A stretch of 64,000 nucleotides of DNA from JASJAR01 sp039198225 (GCA_039198225.1 JBCCTQ010000013.1:36954-100953), one strand, 5' to 3'; positions 51,168-59,717 are shown, numbered from the stretch's first letter. Notes: generated from the sequence alone by a model not told the origin. Program-made: numbers and translations.

Positions 51168-51185
51168 GTAACAGTTTTATGACAA
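51168..51185 (-). promoter_or_regulatory. Pho box upstream of pstS
   Basis: On the minus strand TTGTCAT-AAAA-CTGTTAC is two 7-base half-sites at 11-base spacing, matching CTGTCAT-N4-CTGTCAT at 11 of 14 positions. A weaker third unit (CCTTTACAG) follows in phase. It lies about 90 bases before the pstS start. Confidence 0.85.
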
Positions 51186-51232
51186 CGGCGGATCTTTCCG
51201 CATTAACTCTGCGGCAAGAGCCGAGTGCAGGC

Positions 51233-52267
51233 TCAAATATGGGCCGGCAACTGGACCGTAAACCGGCTCCCCTGCCCCGGCGCGCTCTCGATCCTGAGCC
51301 GGCCCCTGTGGCGGTTAACAATATGTTTTACAATCGCTAATCCGAGGCCTGTGCCCCCCATTTCGCGGGACCGGTGGGTATCGACGCGGTAGAACCGCTC
51401 GGTGAGACGCGGAATATGGAGCGGGTCGATCCCTTCGCCGTCATCGATGACCGAAATCTCGATGGTTGGCCCTTGGATGCCCGCCGCGCGGTCCAATTGG
51501 CTGAGAATCACCTGCACCCCGCCGCCGGAATATTTGATCGCGTTCTCACAGAGATTGGTGAAGACCTGGGACAATTGGTCGGCATCGCCGAGCACCGCAT
51601 GGGCGGTTTCCGCTCCGACGAGCTCGACATCGGTTCCGTGCTCTTCTGTCAAAGGGCGCAATGCCGAGACCACCGACGCGACGGTCTCGGAGATGTTTAC
51701 CGGATCGGTCGGGCGCATCCGCTCGACCGCTTCGACCTGGGAGAGCGACAAAAGATCGGCCACGAGCCGGTTCATCCGGTTGGCCTCCCGCTCCATCGTG
51801 TTGAGAAACCGCGCCCTGGCCTCCGGGTCATCCTTTGCGGCCCCTTTTAGCGTCTCAACAAATCCGATGAGTGCTGTCAGCGGTGTGCGAAGTTCGTGGC
51901 TGACATTGGCCACAAAATCCCGCCGCATTTGGCCGGCTTCCCGCATCGCGGTTCGGTCTTCGAAGGTCAAAAGTACGGCCATGCCGCCATTCGCCAGGTG
52001 GACTGGCGCCGCGGTCACCCGCCACGTCGTGTCGCGGGACGCCACGGCGGTGACAAACTCGCCGGCGCCCACTTGACCATGGCGAAACGTCGCATCCACC
52101 AGGTCCAACAGCACCGGTTGGCGGAGAGACACCGCATAATTTCGCCCGACAACGGCGCTCCCGAGGATTGCTGTAGCTGCGGGATTGGCATGGGCCAAAC
52201 GGGTTTCGGCATCGATAAACACCGCCGGAACAGGCAATGCGTCAAGGACGGCGGCGGCGATTTCCAA
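51233..52267 (-). CDS. phoR: phosphate regulon sensor histidine kinase PhoR
   Basis: A 344-residue kinase. A PAS domain (ALPVPAVFIDAETRLAHANP) is followed by the H-box FVANVSHELRTPLTALIGFV, the N-box NLCENAIKYSGGG, and the G-boxes DDGEGIDPLHIPRLTERFYR and GGTGLGLAIVKHIVNRHRG. No N-terminal transmembrane helix is visible, so this short form is soluble or attached through partners. The start appears to be TTG at 52267 with GAGG upstream. The gene is transcribed towards pstS and is the first of the pho-pst block. Confidence 0.93.
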   Translation of the reverse strand: MEIAAAVLDALPVPAVFIDAETRLAHANPAATAILGSAVVGRNYAVSLRQPVLLDLVDATFRHGQVGAGEFVTAVASRDTTWRVTAAPVHLANGGMAVLLTFEDRTAMREAGQMRRDFVANVSHELRTPLTALIGFVETLKGAAKDDPEARARFLNTMEREANRMNRLVADLLSLSQVEAVERMRPTDPVNISETVASVVSALRPLTEEHGTDVELVGAETAHAVLGDADQLSQVFTNLCENAIKYSGGGVQVILSQLDRAAGIQGPTIEISVIDDGEGIDPLHIPRLTERFYRVDTHRSREMGGTGLGLAIVKHIVNRHRGRLRIESAPGQGSRFTVQLPAHI

Positions 52268-52535
52268 GTTCTGACCTCATTGTTCAACCATTACCGGCCG
52301 TCATGCCCATGTGGGAATTCCGCAAGCGTCTTCCGGTCAAGGATCAACTTGAGGTATATCAATTTGGCCGCGCAACAAAATTGCGCTATACTGCAGTGCA
52401 GAAGGCCCATGACATATATGGTCAAAAGCGATTTTTGAGACGAACATTAGCTTAAAAGTAGAGCGGCCGATTAGGCCAAAAAAAAATTGCTAAACATGGA
52501 GCCAATACCATGCTCGCTGCATACGGAATGAAAAA

Positions 52536-52928
52536 GTGAAGCGCCTGTTTGACGGGCCGGCGTCCTCGTTTGCGCCGTCCGGTGAGAGGCATCAGGGCCG
52601 AGTTGTGATCTTGGCCGTGGGCGATACGGAAGAGTGGCTGCGACAGAAACGCCAGGTCCCGCCCGGTGGCCGCATCATTTTAGCCGCCTTTTCGGATCTC
52701 TCCCGGGAGCTTCTCGACCAGATCAATCCCATGACGGTGCTCTCGCCGGTTCTCGCCCGGGATTTCGACTGCATTGACCTCGCTCAGATGCTCTTTGCCG
52801 TGGGCTATCCGGGCCAGTACCGGGTGTTTTCCAATGATCTTCCATCGCCGAAGATCATCCGCACGGAAATCCGCTCGCTCTGTCCTGGTCTCGACTTCGA
52901 CGTGGTGGTCCCGAGCGTCACTCCGTAA
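52536..52928 (+). CDS. hypothetical protein
   Basis: A 130-residue soluble protein with no family I can name. It has an alternating beta-alpha pattern (GRVVILAVGDTEEWLRQK, GGRIILAAFSDLSRELLDQI, then VLSPVLARDFDCIDLAQML), suggesting a small Rossmann-like or receiver-like fold. The start is GTG at 52536 with a poor ribosome site. It is divergent from phoR and convergent with aroG. Confidence 0.6.
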   Translation: MKRLFDGPASSFAPSGERHQGRVVILAVGDTEEWLRQKRQVPPGGRIILAAFSDLSRELLDQINPMTVLSPVLARDFDCIDLAQMLFAVGYPGQYRVFSNDLPSPKIIRTEIRSLCPGLDFDVVVPSVTP

Positions 52929-52945
52929 CCACCACAAGAGAAGCC

Positions 52946-54316
52946 CTAGCCCACCGCCACGGCGTCCACGCACTTGCGGCGTTCGGTCAGCTCCTCTGCG
53001 ACCAAGAATGCGAGTTCTAGGGCTTGGGAAGCATTGAGCCGCGGATCACAGGCCGTGTGATAGCGGGACGAGAGATCTTCTTCGGTCACCGCCCGCACGC
53101 CGCCGGTACATTCGGTGACGTCCATCCCCGTCATCTCAAAATGCACGCCCCCTGGGATCGTGCCTTCGTCGCGGTGTACCGCGAAGAATTGCTGGACCTC
53201 TTCGAGGACGGCGTGGAACTGGCGGGTTTTATAGCCGGTATTCGACTTGATCGTGTTGCCGTGCATCGGGTCACAGGACCAAACGACGTTCTGGCCCTCC
53301 TCTTTGACCGCTTTGACGAGCCGCGGCAGATGCTCGCCCACTTTGCCAGCGCCAAACCGGGCGATGAGGGTTAGACGCCCAGGCTCTCGGTCGGGATTGA
53401 GCTTTGACATCAGGAATTTGAGGTCTTCCGCACTGGTCGAAGGACCGCATTTGAGGCCGATGGGGTTCTGGACACCCCGGCAGAATTCTACATGGGCGCC
53501 GTCCGGCTGGCGGGTCCGGTCGCCGATCCAGATCATATGCCCCGATCCAGCAAGCCATTGGCCGGACGTGGAATCGATCCGCGTCAGCGCCTCTTCATAT
53601 TCGAGCAGCAGCGCCTCGTGCGACGTGTAAAAATCGACGCTTTGAACGGAATGGTTGGTGTCGCCCGTGATCCCAGTAGCAGCCATGAAATCGATGGAAT
53701 CCTGGATCCGAGCGGCAAGATCTTTGTAGCGACCGGCCCCGTCGCCATCGGCGAACCCCAGCGTCCAAGCATGTACCCGGTGCATGTCCGCAAAGCCCCC
53801 GGTCGAGAAGGCGCGCAGAAGGTTCAGCGTCCCGGCGGCCTGGGTGTAGGCCTGGAGCATCTTTTCGGGCGCCGGAGACCGGGCCTCGGGGGTAAAATCG
53901 AGCTCGTTGATGATGTCGCCCCGGTAGGACGGCAATTCGACCCCGTCTTTGACCTCCGTGGGCGCCGAGCGGGGTTTGGCGAATTGCCCAGCCATCCGTC
54001 CGACTTTGACCACCGGGACCTTGGCCCCATAGGTCAAAACCATGGCCATCTGGAGCATCACTTTGAAGGTGTCGCGGATCTGATCGGCGTTGAAGGCGGC
54101 GAAGCTCTCGGCGCAATCGCCGCCCTGGAGAAGGAAGGCTTCGCCCCGGGACGCTGCCCCGAGCGCTTGTTTCAGGCGCCGCGCCTCCCCGGCAAAAACC
54201 AAAGGCGGATAGGTCTGGAGCCGAGCCTCGACCGATGCCAGGCGCGCTGGATCGGTATATTCGGGCATTTGCACCCGCGGTTTTTGCCGCCAATCGCTCT
54301 TCTTCCAGTCGCCCAT
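52946..54316 (-). CDS. aroG: 3-deoxy-7-phosphoheptulonate (DAHP) synthase, class II
   Basis: A 456-residue plant/Mycobacterium-type enzyme that condenses PEP and erythrose-4-phosphate as the first step of aromatic amino-acid synthesis. Motifs are FLLQGGDCAESFAAFNADQI with the metal-binding Cys, KVGRMAGQFAKPRS, GLKCGPSTSAEDL, VVWSCDPMHGNTI with metal-binding His, and GGVHFEMTGMDVTECTGG with Glu. The start at 54316 follows GGAAGGG. It is divergent from a GlxA-type regulator. A CCGGTC-GACCGG hairpin sits directly before the ribosome site. Confidence 0.95.
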   Translation of the reverse strand: MGDWKKSDWRQKPRVQMPEYTDPARLASVEARLQTYPPLVFAGEARRLKQALGAASRGEAFLLQGGDCAESFAAFNADQIRDTFKVMLQMAMVLTYGAKVPVVKVGRMAGQFAKPRSAPTEVKDGVELPSYRGDIINELDFTPEARSPAPEKMLQAYTQAAGTLNLLRAFSTGGFADMHRVHAWTLGFADGDGAGRYKDLAARIQDSIDFMAATGITGDTNHSVQSVDFYTSHEALLLEYEEALTRIDSTSGQWLAGSGHMIWIGDRTRQPDGAHVEFCRGVQNPIGLKCGPSTSAEDLKFLMSKLNPDREPGRLTLIARFGAGKVGEHLPRLVKAVKEEGQNVVWSCDPMHGNTIKSNTGYKTRQFHAVLEEVQQFFAVHRDEGTIPGGVHFEMTGMDVTECTGGVRAVTEEDLSSRYHTACDPRLNASQALELAFLVAEELTERRKCVDAVAVG

Positions 54317-54480
54317 CGACCCTTCCTCCGGTCTGTCGAGGACCGGCTTATAGGCGAGCGGACGGGCGGGGGAAACTACGAAATCGACCCGGCGTGCCCG
54401 CCATGGTTGCGTTGCGCGAAATCCAGATTGCCAAGGGTCGATTTCTCTGCGAGCGTCCATCAACTTGCGCTGAAGGTGCC

Positions 54481-55488
54481 ATGGACCGAGACGTGTCTCC
54501 TAGCAATCCCGGCGGATCGGGCGGCGCCCGCCCCAGACGCTTTGTCTTCGTGCTTCTCGATCGGTTCACAATGCTCTGCTTTTCGAGCGCGCTCGAATGC
54601 CTGAGGATCACCAACCGGGCCGCGGGTGAAGAACTTTATTCCTGGATCACCATGGGCGACAGCGACGATTACGTGGCCTCATCGGCTGGGATCAAGTTCG
54701 GTGTCGATGCCAAGCTCTCCGAGCTTCAGCGGGGCGACACGATCGTCCTTTGCGGAGGGATCGACGTGGCCGAGACCTCGACAAAGACGATCCTCAATTG
54801 GGTGCGCCGCGAAGCGCGCCGGGGCGTTGCCATCGGCGGGCTTTGCACGGCCGCTCATACCTTGGCACGGGCCGGACTTCTCGACGGGCGCCGCGCGACG
54901 ATCCATTGGGAAAACCACGATTCCTTTCTCGAAGAATTCCCCGATATTGAACTCACGAAATCGGTGTTTGTGATGGATGGCAACCGCTTCACCACGGCAG
55001 GTGGCACCGCCTCAATCGATCTCATGCTCAAGATCATTTCGGATGATCATGGTGAGGCCCTGGCAGGCAAGGTGGCCGACCAGTTGATCTATACGGCGAT
55101 CCGGACCGATCAGGACACACCGCGCCTGTCGGTGCCCACCCGGATCGGGGTGCGCCATCCGAAACTGGCCCAGGTCATTCAACGGATGGAAGCGGCCCTC
55201 GAAGAGCCTATCAGCCCCTCGGTCTTGGCGCGGGAAGTCGGGCTGTCGACCCGGCAGTTGGAACGGCTCTTCCGGCGGTATCTCAACCGCTCGCCCAAGC
55301 GCTACTACATGGATCTGAGGCTCCAGAAGGCGCGGAACCTGCTCATGCAGACCGATATGAGCGTGATCAACGTGGCACTGGCCTGCGGTTTTACCTCGCC
55401 CAGCCATTTTTCAAAATGCTACCGGGCCCATTACGCCACGACGCCCTACCGCGAACGCGGCGCACCGGCCCAAAGGCTGTCGATCTAG
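54481..55488 (+). CDS. GlxA-family transcriptional regulator (DJ-1/PfpI domain plus AraC HTH)
   Basis: A 335-residue regulator. The N-terminal DJ-1-like domain has the cysteine elbow IGGLCTAAHTLARAGLLDG. The C-terminal AraC/XylS domain shows two HTH units, SPSVLAREVGLSTRQLERLF and SVINVALACGFTSPSHFSKC, ending YRAHYATTPYRER. Relatives (GbdR, CdhR) control use of betaine, carnitine or amino acids; the target here is unknown. The ATG at 54481 follows GAAGGTG. It is divergent from aroG and upstream of psuK-psuG. Confidence 0.88.
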   Translation: MDRDVSPSNPGGSGGARPRRFVFVLLDRFTMLCFSSALECLRITNRAAGEELYSWITMGDSDDYVASSAGIKFGVDAKLSELQRGDTIVLCGGIDVAETSTKTILNWVRREARRGVAIGGLCTAAHTLARAGLLDGRRATIHWENHDSFLEEFPDIELTKSVFVMDGNRFTTAGGTASIDLMLKIISDDHGEALAGKVADQLIYTAIRTDQDTPRLSVPTRIGVRHPKLAQVIQRMEAALEEPISPSVLAREVGLSTRQLERLFRRYLNRSPKRYYMDLRLQKARNLLMQTDMSVINVALACGFTSPSHFSKCYRAHYATTPYRERGAPAQRLSI

Positions 55489-55544
55489 GCTCCGAACCAA
55501 ATCGTTTCCTTGCGCAAAGGGCCAAAACCGCCCATGGAGCGCAA

Positions 55545-56438
55545 ATGTCGGTTCCGCATCGAATTCTCTGTATCGGATCAGTCCTTTGGGATGTGATCGG
55601 CCGGGCGCCGGGCGCGCTCGACCTCGGGGCTGACCGACCCGGTGAGATCACCCGGGTCCCGGGCGGTGTGGCGATGAATATCGCAGTGACCTTGGCGCGG
55701 TTTGGCCTGACACCGATCCTTCTGACGGCCATTGGGCGCGACGTCGAAGGCGACGAATTGCTGGCCGCGGCGGCCGATCTCGGATTGGAGACGGCCCATG
55801 TCCACCGGAGCGAGACCCTCCCCACCGATACATACATGGCCATCGAGGGCGCTGGCAGGCTCGTGGCGGCCATCGCCGATGCCCGGTCCCTTGAAGCGGC
55901 GGGCGATGCGATCTTAGCCCCCCTTGTCGACGGCCCGCTCGGTTCGGCCGAAACGCCCTGGACGGGCCCGGTCGCCCTCGACGGAAACCTTACCAAAGCG
56001 CTTTTAGAGGATATCGCCGAAAGTTCGCATTTTGCGGCGGCTGATCTTCGGGTGGCGCCGGCCTCGCCGGGCAAAGCCGAGCGGCTGCGCCCGTTTTTGA
56101 AGTCCGCGAACGCCACTCTCTATCTCAACCTTGAGGAAGCCGGGCTCTTAGCCGGGCGTGACTTTGGGAGTTCCGCCGAAGCGGCCGCCGACCTCATGGG
56201 GCGGGGGGCTGGCCGGGTTTTGGTCACCAACGGGGGCCACCCGGCCGCCGATGGCCAGGCCGGCGACGTTTTGACGGCAACGCCGCCCGCGGTTCCGGTT
56301 GCTCGGGTCACCGGCGCGGGTGATACGTTTATGGCCGCGCATATCGCGGAAGAATTGGCGGGGTCAGATCGGGCAGAAGCCCTCGGCCGCGCCCTCGATA
56401 CGGCCGCGGCTTATGTCGCCAAAGGAGGCGCCCCATGA
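55545..56438 (+). CDS. psuK: PfkB-family carbohydrate kinase, probably pseudouridine kinase
   Basis: A 297-residue ribokinase-fold enzyme. ILCIGSVLWDVIGRA and GGVAMNIAVTLARFGLTPIL form the substrate side, and RVTGAGDTFMAAHIAEEL is the second PfkB signature with the catalytic Asp. Pairing with a pseudouridine-5'-phosphate glycosidase gene, which overlaps by four bases, supports pseudouridine as substrate: it would make pseudouridine 5'-phosphate from pseudouridine released by RNA turnover. The ATG at 55545 follows GGAG. Confidence 0.88.
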   Translation: MSVPHRILCIGSVLWDVIGRAPGALDLGADRPGEITRVPGGVAMNIAVTLARFGLTPILLTAIGRDVEGDELLAAAADLGLETAHVHRSETLPTDTYMAIEGAGRLVAAIADARSLEAAGDAILAPLVDGPLGSAETPWTGPVALDGNLTKALLEDIAESSHFAAADLRVAPASPGKAERLRPFLKSANATLYLNLEEAGLLAGRDFGSSAEAAADLMGRGAGRVLVTNGGHPAADGQAGDVLTATPPAVPVARVTGAGDTFMAAHIAEELAGSDRAEALGRALDTAAAYVAKGGAP

Positions 56439-57358
56439 TTTCTCCCGCCCGTCTGCCGATGGATCTTTCCGACGAGGTGGCCGGCGCCATCGCCCAAGGC
56501 CGCGCCGTGGTGGCTTTGGAATCGACCATCGTCACCCACGGGATGCCCGCGCCCGATAACCTCGAAACGGCCCTCGCCTGCCAGGCCGATGTCCGCGACG
56601 AAGGTGCGGTGCCCGCCACAATTGCGGTGATCGACGGTCGGCTCCGGGTCGGCCTTGAGCGCGACGATATCCGAGCCCTGGCGGCACGGGGCAACGTGTC
56701 CAAGCTGTCGCGGGCGGATCTGGCGGCCTGCATTGCCGTGGGCGGCACGGGCTCGACGACGGTGGCAGCGACCATGATCGCGGCCCATGCGGCCGGGATC
56801 CGCGTTTTTGCCACCGGCGGGATCGGCGGCGTCCATCGCGGTGCCGAGACAAGCTTTGATGTTTCGGCCGATCTCAATGAGCTTGCCACAACCCCGGTGA
56901 CCGTGGTGGCGGCGGGGCCGAAGGCGATCCTCGACATTCCCAAAACCCTCGAGCGGCTCGAAACCCTGGGTGTCCCCGTCATTGCCCATGGCCAGGACGA
57001 AGTGCCGGCTTTCTGGTCGCGGAGTTCGGGCATGCCCGCGCCGTTGCGAATGGATGATCCAAGAGAGATTGCCCGCGCCCATGCGATGCGGGTCGCCTTC
57101 GGCATCACCGGAGGGCAATTGGTGGTCAATCCGGTGCCAGAAGGCAAAGAGATCCCCGCCTCGGTCATGGCACCGATCATCGGGCAAGCCCATAACGAGG
57201 CGGTGGCGGCCTCCGTTTCGGCCAAAGATCTCACCCCGTTTCTTCTCGACAAGATCAATCAGGCGACGATGGGTGAGGCGCTTCGGACCAACGTGGCACT
57301 CGTGCGCAACAATGCGCGTCTGGCGGCCCGAATTGCCCAGGAATTAGCCAATCTTTAA
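56435..57358 (+). CDS. psuG: pseudouridine-5'-phosphate glycosidase
   Basis: A 307-residue C-glycosidase that splits pseudouridine 5'-phosphate into uracil and ribose 5-phosphate. It has the family blocks VVALESTIVTHGMPAPDNLE, PATIAVIDGRLRVGL, VFATGGIGGVHRGAETSFDV and GKEIPASVMAPIIGQA, and the normal length. It is translationally coupled to psuK, so the pair makes a complete pseudouridine salvage route. Confidence 0.96.
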   Translation: MISPARLPMDLSDEVAGAIAQGRAVVALESTIVTHGMPAPDNLETALACQADVRDEGAVPATIAVIDGRLRVGLERDDIRALAARGNVSKLSRADLAACIAVGGTGSTTVAATMIAAHAAGIRVFATGGIGGVHRGAETSFDVSADLNELATTPVTVVAAGPKAILDIPKTLERLETLGVPVIAHGQDEVPAFWSRSSGMPAPLRMDDPREIARAHAMRVAFGITGGQLVVNPVPEGKEIPASVMAPIIGQAHNEAVAASVSAKDLTPFLLDKINQATMGEALRTNVALVRNNARLAARIAQELANL

Positions 57359-57468
57359 TCAATACTGGCCGCGTCCGGGGCCGGTCCGGTTGTGCCTTCC
57401 CGACCACATCCCTACATATCCCAGTGGGAGATGTGGAACTCCCGGCACTTGTCGAGGGCAGGAATTCC

Positions 57469-58167
57469 GTGACAAAGAAACGTTCAGCGCTGGCCGGGCT
57501 CCGGGCGTCGTTTCTGACCGGTTTGGTCGTGATCGCACCCATCGGCCTCACGGGCTGGCTGATCTGGACCGTTGCGGGCTGGGTCGATTCCTGGGTGCTG
57601 CCCTTCGTTCCGCAATATCTCCGTCCCGACCAATATATCGGCCTCAATCTCCGGGGCATCGGCGTGGTAATCTTCCTGATTTTCACCGTGCTCGTAGGAT
57701 GGATGGCCAAGGGGCTGATCGGCCGGTCGCTTTTGCGTTGGGGCGAGCGCGCCGTCGACCAAATGCCCGTAGTTCGCAGTGTTTACAACGCGGTAAAGCA
57801 AATCGCGGAAACGGTGTTCAACCAGTCCGACACGTCTTTCGAACAGGCCTGTCTTGTCGAATATCCGCGGAAAGGGATCTGGGCGATCGCCTTTATATCG
57901 ACCTCGGCCAAGGGCGAGATCCGCTCGGGCATCCCGGTCGAAGACGAAAAGGTCGCGGTCTTTTTGCCGACCACGCCGAACCCCACGTCAGGGTTTCTTT
58001 TGTTCGTGCCCCAGGCCGATGTGATCCCCTTGGACATGAAGGTCGAGGATGCGGCGAAACTCATCATCTCGGCCGGTCTCGTCTATCCTAACAACGAGGC
58101 CCCGAACCCCGCCAATACCGATATTCCAGCGATCCCAGCAGAGATCCGCGCGAAGGAATTCGGCTAG
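57469..58167 (+). CDS. DUF502 membrane protein
   Basis: A 232-residue protein with two N-terminal transmembrane helices (LRASFLTGLVVIAPIGLTGW, IGVVIFLIFTVLVGWM) and a soluble C-terminal domain with VRSVYNAVKQIAETVF, VEYPRKGIWAIAF and FLPTTPNPTSGFLLFVP, the DUF502 signature. The molecular role is unclear. GTG at 57469 has AGGA upstream and matches the start of relatives; an earlier in-frame GTG at 57424 adds 15 non-conserved residues. Confidence 0.88.
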   Translation: MTKKRSALAGLRASFLTGLVVIAPIGLTGWLIWTVAGWVDSWVLPFVPQYLRPDQYIGLNLRGIGVVIFLIFTVLVGWMAKGLIGRSLLRWGERAVDQMPVVRSVYNAVKQIAETVFNQSDTSFEQACLVEYPRKGIWAIAFISTSAKGEIRSGIPVEDEKVAVFLPTTPNPTSGFLLFVPQADVIPLDMKVEDAAKLIISAGLVYPNNEAPNPANTDIPAIPAEIRAKEFG

Positions 58168-58262
58168 GCCACCGCCGAAATTTGCCCTTGTCTTTGGAAT
58201 GGCTTGCACCGTGCAACACCGGCCCATACGGTGCGCTCAACGTGGCGTTGAAAGGAAGACGA

Positions 58263-58487
58263 ATGAAGATTTCCCATATGGCAGGCGTGGCGGCTTTGGG
58301 GGTGACGTTGAGCCTCAGCGGGCCAGCCCAGGCCGGCGGTTTGGCCGAGCCGATCCTAGAGCCGGAAGTGATCGCGGAAGAGAGCAACAGCACCCAGGGC
58401 TTTATCCTGCCCTTGATCCTCTTGGCCGTGATCGCGGGCGTTCTCATCGCCACGGGCGGAGATGACGGCGGCGGCGGCTCGATCTAA
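58263..58487 (+). CDS. small exported membrane protein with glycine-rich tail
   Basis: A 74-residue protein. A signal peptide (VAALGVTLSLSGPAQA) is followed by a short acidic stretch (EPILEPEVIAEES), one transmembrane helix (FILPLILLAVIAGVLIATGG) and the tail DDGGGGSI. The ATG at 58263 follows GGAAGA. Similar small proteins occur in Rhodobacteraceae, but I know of no function. A strong terminator follows, so it is a separate unit. Confidence 0.72.
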   Translation: MKISHMAGVAALGVTLSLSGPAQAGGLAEPILEPEVIAEESNSTQGFILPLILLAVIAGVLIATGGDDGGGGSI

Positions 58488-58508
58488 TCTCAGAGCCTAC
58501 CTCTATTC

Positions 58509-58537
58509 GGCCCGCCTCTTGGCGGGCCTTTTCGTTT
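58509..58537 (+). terminator. intrinsic terminator after the small exported protein gene
   Basis: GGCCCGCC-TCTT-GGCGGGCC (58509-58528) followed by TTTTCGTTT. It begins 21 bases past the stop. Confidence 0.92.
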
Positions 58538-58592
58538 GGCGTGGATGGAGGGGCACTCAATGAGTGCCGCCGCATCTCAATCCAAGGATGCT

Positions 58593-59369
58593 TCAGACCG
58601 CCGTCCAGCCGCCGTCGACGCTGATCGCGGTCCCGGTGATCTGGTTTGCCGCCGCCGAGCAGAGAAACACCGCGACCCCACCCAGTTCTTCGGTGGTCGC
58701 GAAAGTCTTAGAAGGCTGCCGGTCCAGCAGGACCTCTCGCACGGCCGTTTCCCGGTCCATGCCGTATTTTGCCATCGTATCGGGGATTTGCGCTTCAACG
58801 AGGGGCGTCAGCACGTAGCCCGGACAAATGGCGTTGGCCGTGATCGGCTCTTCCGCGGTCTCGAGGGCGACCACCTTGGTCATGCCGACAACGCCATGTT
58901 TTGCCGCCACATAGGCCGATTTGTAGGGCGAGGCAGTGAGCCCGTGGGCCGAGGCCACGTTGATCACCCGGCCCCATCCCGCCTTCCGCATCATTGGAAG
59001 TGCGATGGCGGCGGTGTGGAAGGCTGAGGTCATGTTGATCGCGATGATCGCGTCCCATTTCTCGGTCGGGAATTCATCGATCGCGGCCACATGCTGGATC
59101 CCCGCATTGTTGACGAGGATGTCGCAAGTTCCGGCCTCCTCGACGAGCCGCCGCGCATCTTCTGCCTTTGAAAGATCAGCTTGGATGTAGCGCACGCTTA
59201 CCCCGTGCTCCCCGGCGATCTTGGCCGCCAGGGCGTGGTCATCCTCGCTATCGGTATAGGAGTTCAACACCACGTCGGCCCCGGCCCCGGCAAGGCTCTC
59301 GGCGATACCGAGCCCGATCCCCGAATTCGATCCGGTCACGATGGCAGTTTTTCCGTTGAGCGTGGTCAT
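58593..59369 (-). CDS. bdhA: D-3-hydroxybutyrate dehydrogenase
   Basis: A 258-residue short-chain dehydrogenase that interconverts 3-hydroxybutyrate and acetoacetate in polyhydroxybutyrate/ketone metabolism. The NAD site is AIVTGSNSGIGLGIAESLA, then DILVNNAGIQHVA. The catalytic Ser-Tyr-Lys are in VINVASAHGLTASPYKSAYV and AAKHG, and FATTEELGGVAVFLCS plus ITGTAISVDGGWTA complete the family pattern. The substrate call rests on the HVAAIDEFPTEKWDAIIAIN and HGLTASPYKSAY blocks. Confidence 0.9.
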   Translation of the reverse strand: MTTLNGKTAIVTGSNSGIGLGIAESLAGAGADVVLNSYTDSEDDHALAAKIAGEHGVSVRYIQADLSKAEDARRLVEEAGTCDILVNNAGIQHVAAIDEFPTEKWDAIIAINMTSAFHTAAIALPMMRKAGWGRVINVASAHGLTASPYKSAYVAAKHGVVGMTKVVALETAEEPITANAICPGYVLTPLVEAQIPDTMAKYGMDRETAVREVLLDRQPSKTFATTEELGGVAVFLCSAAANQITGTAISVDGGWTAV

Positions 59370-59529
59370 GGGGGTCTCCGTGAGGGCTGAAGGGGTCGGG
59401 CCTAGAGATCATGGAGGGAGCCCCTGGGGGCAAGGGGCATTTCGGATCGGGAGGCCGGGCCATCACCGGAGCGCGCAGAATTGCCGATTCGCAGCCCGGG
59501 TCCAAACGCGACCCGCTTGTCGAAAGCCC

Positions 59530-59558
59530 AAAAAAAACGCCCGCACAAGGCGGGCGTT
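59530..59558 (-). terminator. intrinsic terminator on the minus strand (3' end of candidate sRNA)
   Basis: A 9-bp stem (59536-59544 with 59550-59558) and 5-base loop, followed on the minus strand by eight T. No minus-strand protein gene lies upstream of it before the divergent plus-strand gene at 59718. Confidence 0.9.
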
Positions 59559-59605
59559 AAGTTATTGAGGCAGGTTTCATACAGGCAAGAAACCTATCGA
59601 GCAGT
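59530..59605 (-). ncRNA. candidate small RNA
   Basis: About 76 nt on the minus strand. From the predicted start near 59605 the RNA forms a hairpin AGGTTTC-N10-GAAACCT (59572-59595), a short AU-rich linker, and the terminator AACGCCCGC-N5-GCGGGCGTT followed by eight U. It is bounded by its own promoter and terminator and overlaps no gene. It does not resemble 6S, 4.5S or tmRNA as far as I can see. Confidence 0.6.
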
Positions 59606-59611
59606 GTCCTC

Positions 59612-59640
59612 GTTATACGCAAAGGTTCGCCGCTATCCAA
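59612..59640 (-). promoter_or_regulatory. sigma-70-type promoter of the candidate sRNA
   Basis: On the minus strand TTGGAT (59635-59640) and TATAAC (59612-59617) are separated by exactly 17 bases. The -10 matches TATAAT at five of six positions. Confidence 0.6.
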
Positions 59641-59717
59641 GGTAAAAAATTGAAAGGGTTAGCAGCCGTCGCTAGGCTCAGGGGTAACAGGCAAAGAAGC
59701 AGGGGATTGTTACCAAA

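Larger units (their letters stand above)
59370..59717. other. intergenic region holding a candidate minus-strand sRNA
   Basis: The 348 bases between bdhA and the solute-binding protein gene contain no protein gene. The right half carries a minus-strand promoter, a hairpin and an intrinsic terminator, annotated separately. The 59561-59717 part is noticeably AT-richer than the coding DNA. Confidence 0.6.

Noticed and set aside
52312..52455. 48-codon plus-strand frame beginning MWEFRKRLPVKD between phoR and the hypothetical gene
   Set aside because: Basic, plausible-looking but with no clear ribosome site or known relative; more likely part of the phoR upstream region.
52460..52500. GGCC-GATTA-GGCC stem next to an A9 run as a terminator
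   Set aside because: On the minus strand the T-run comes before the stem, and on the plus strand the stem is followed by A, so neither direction fits an intrinsic terminator.
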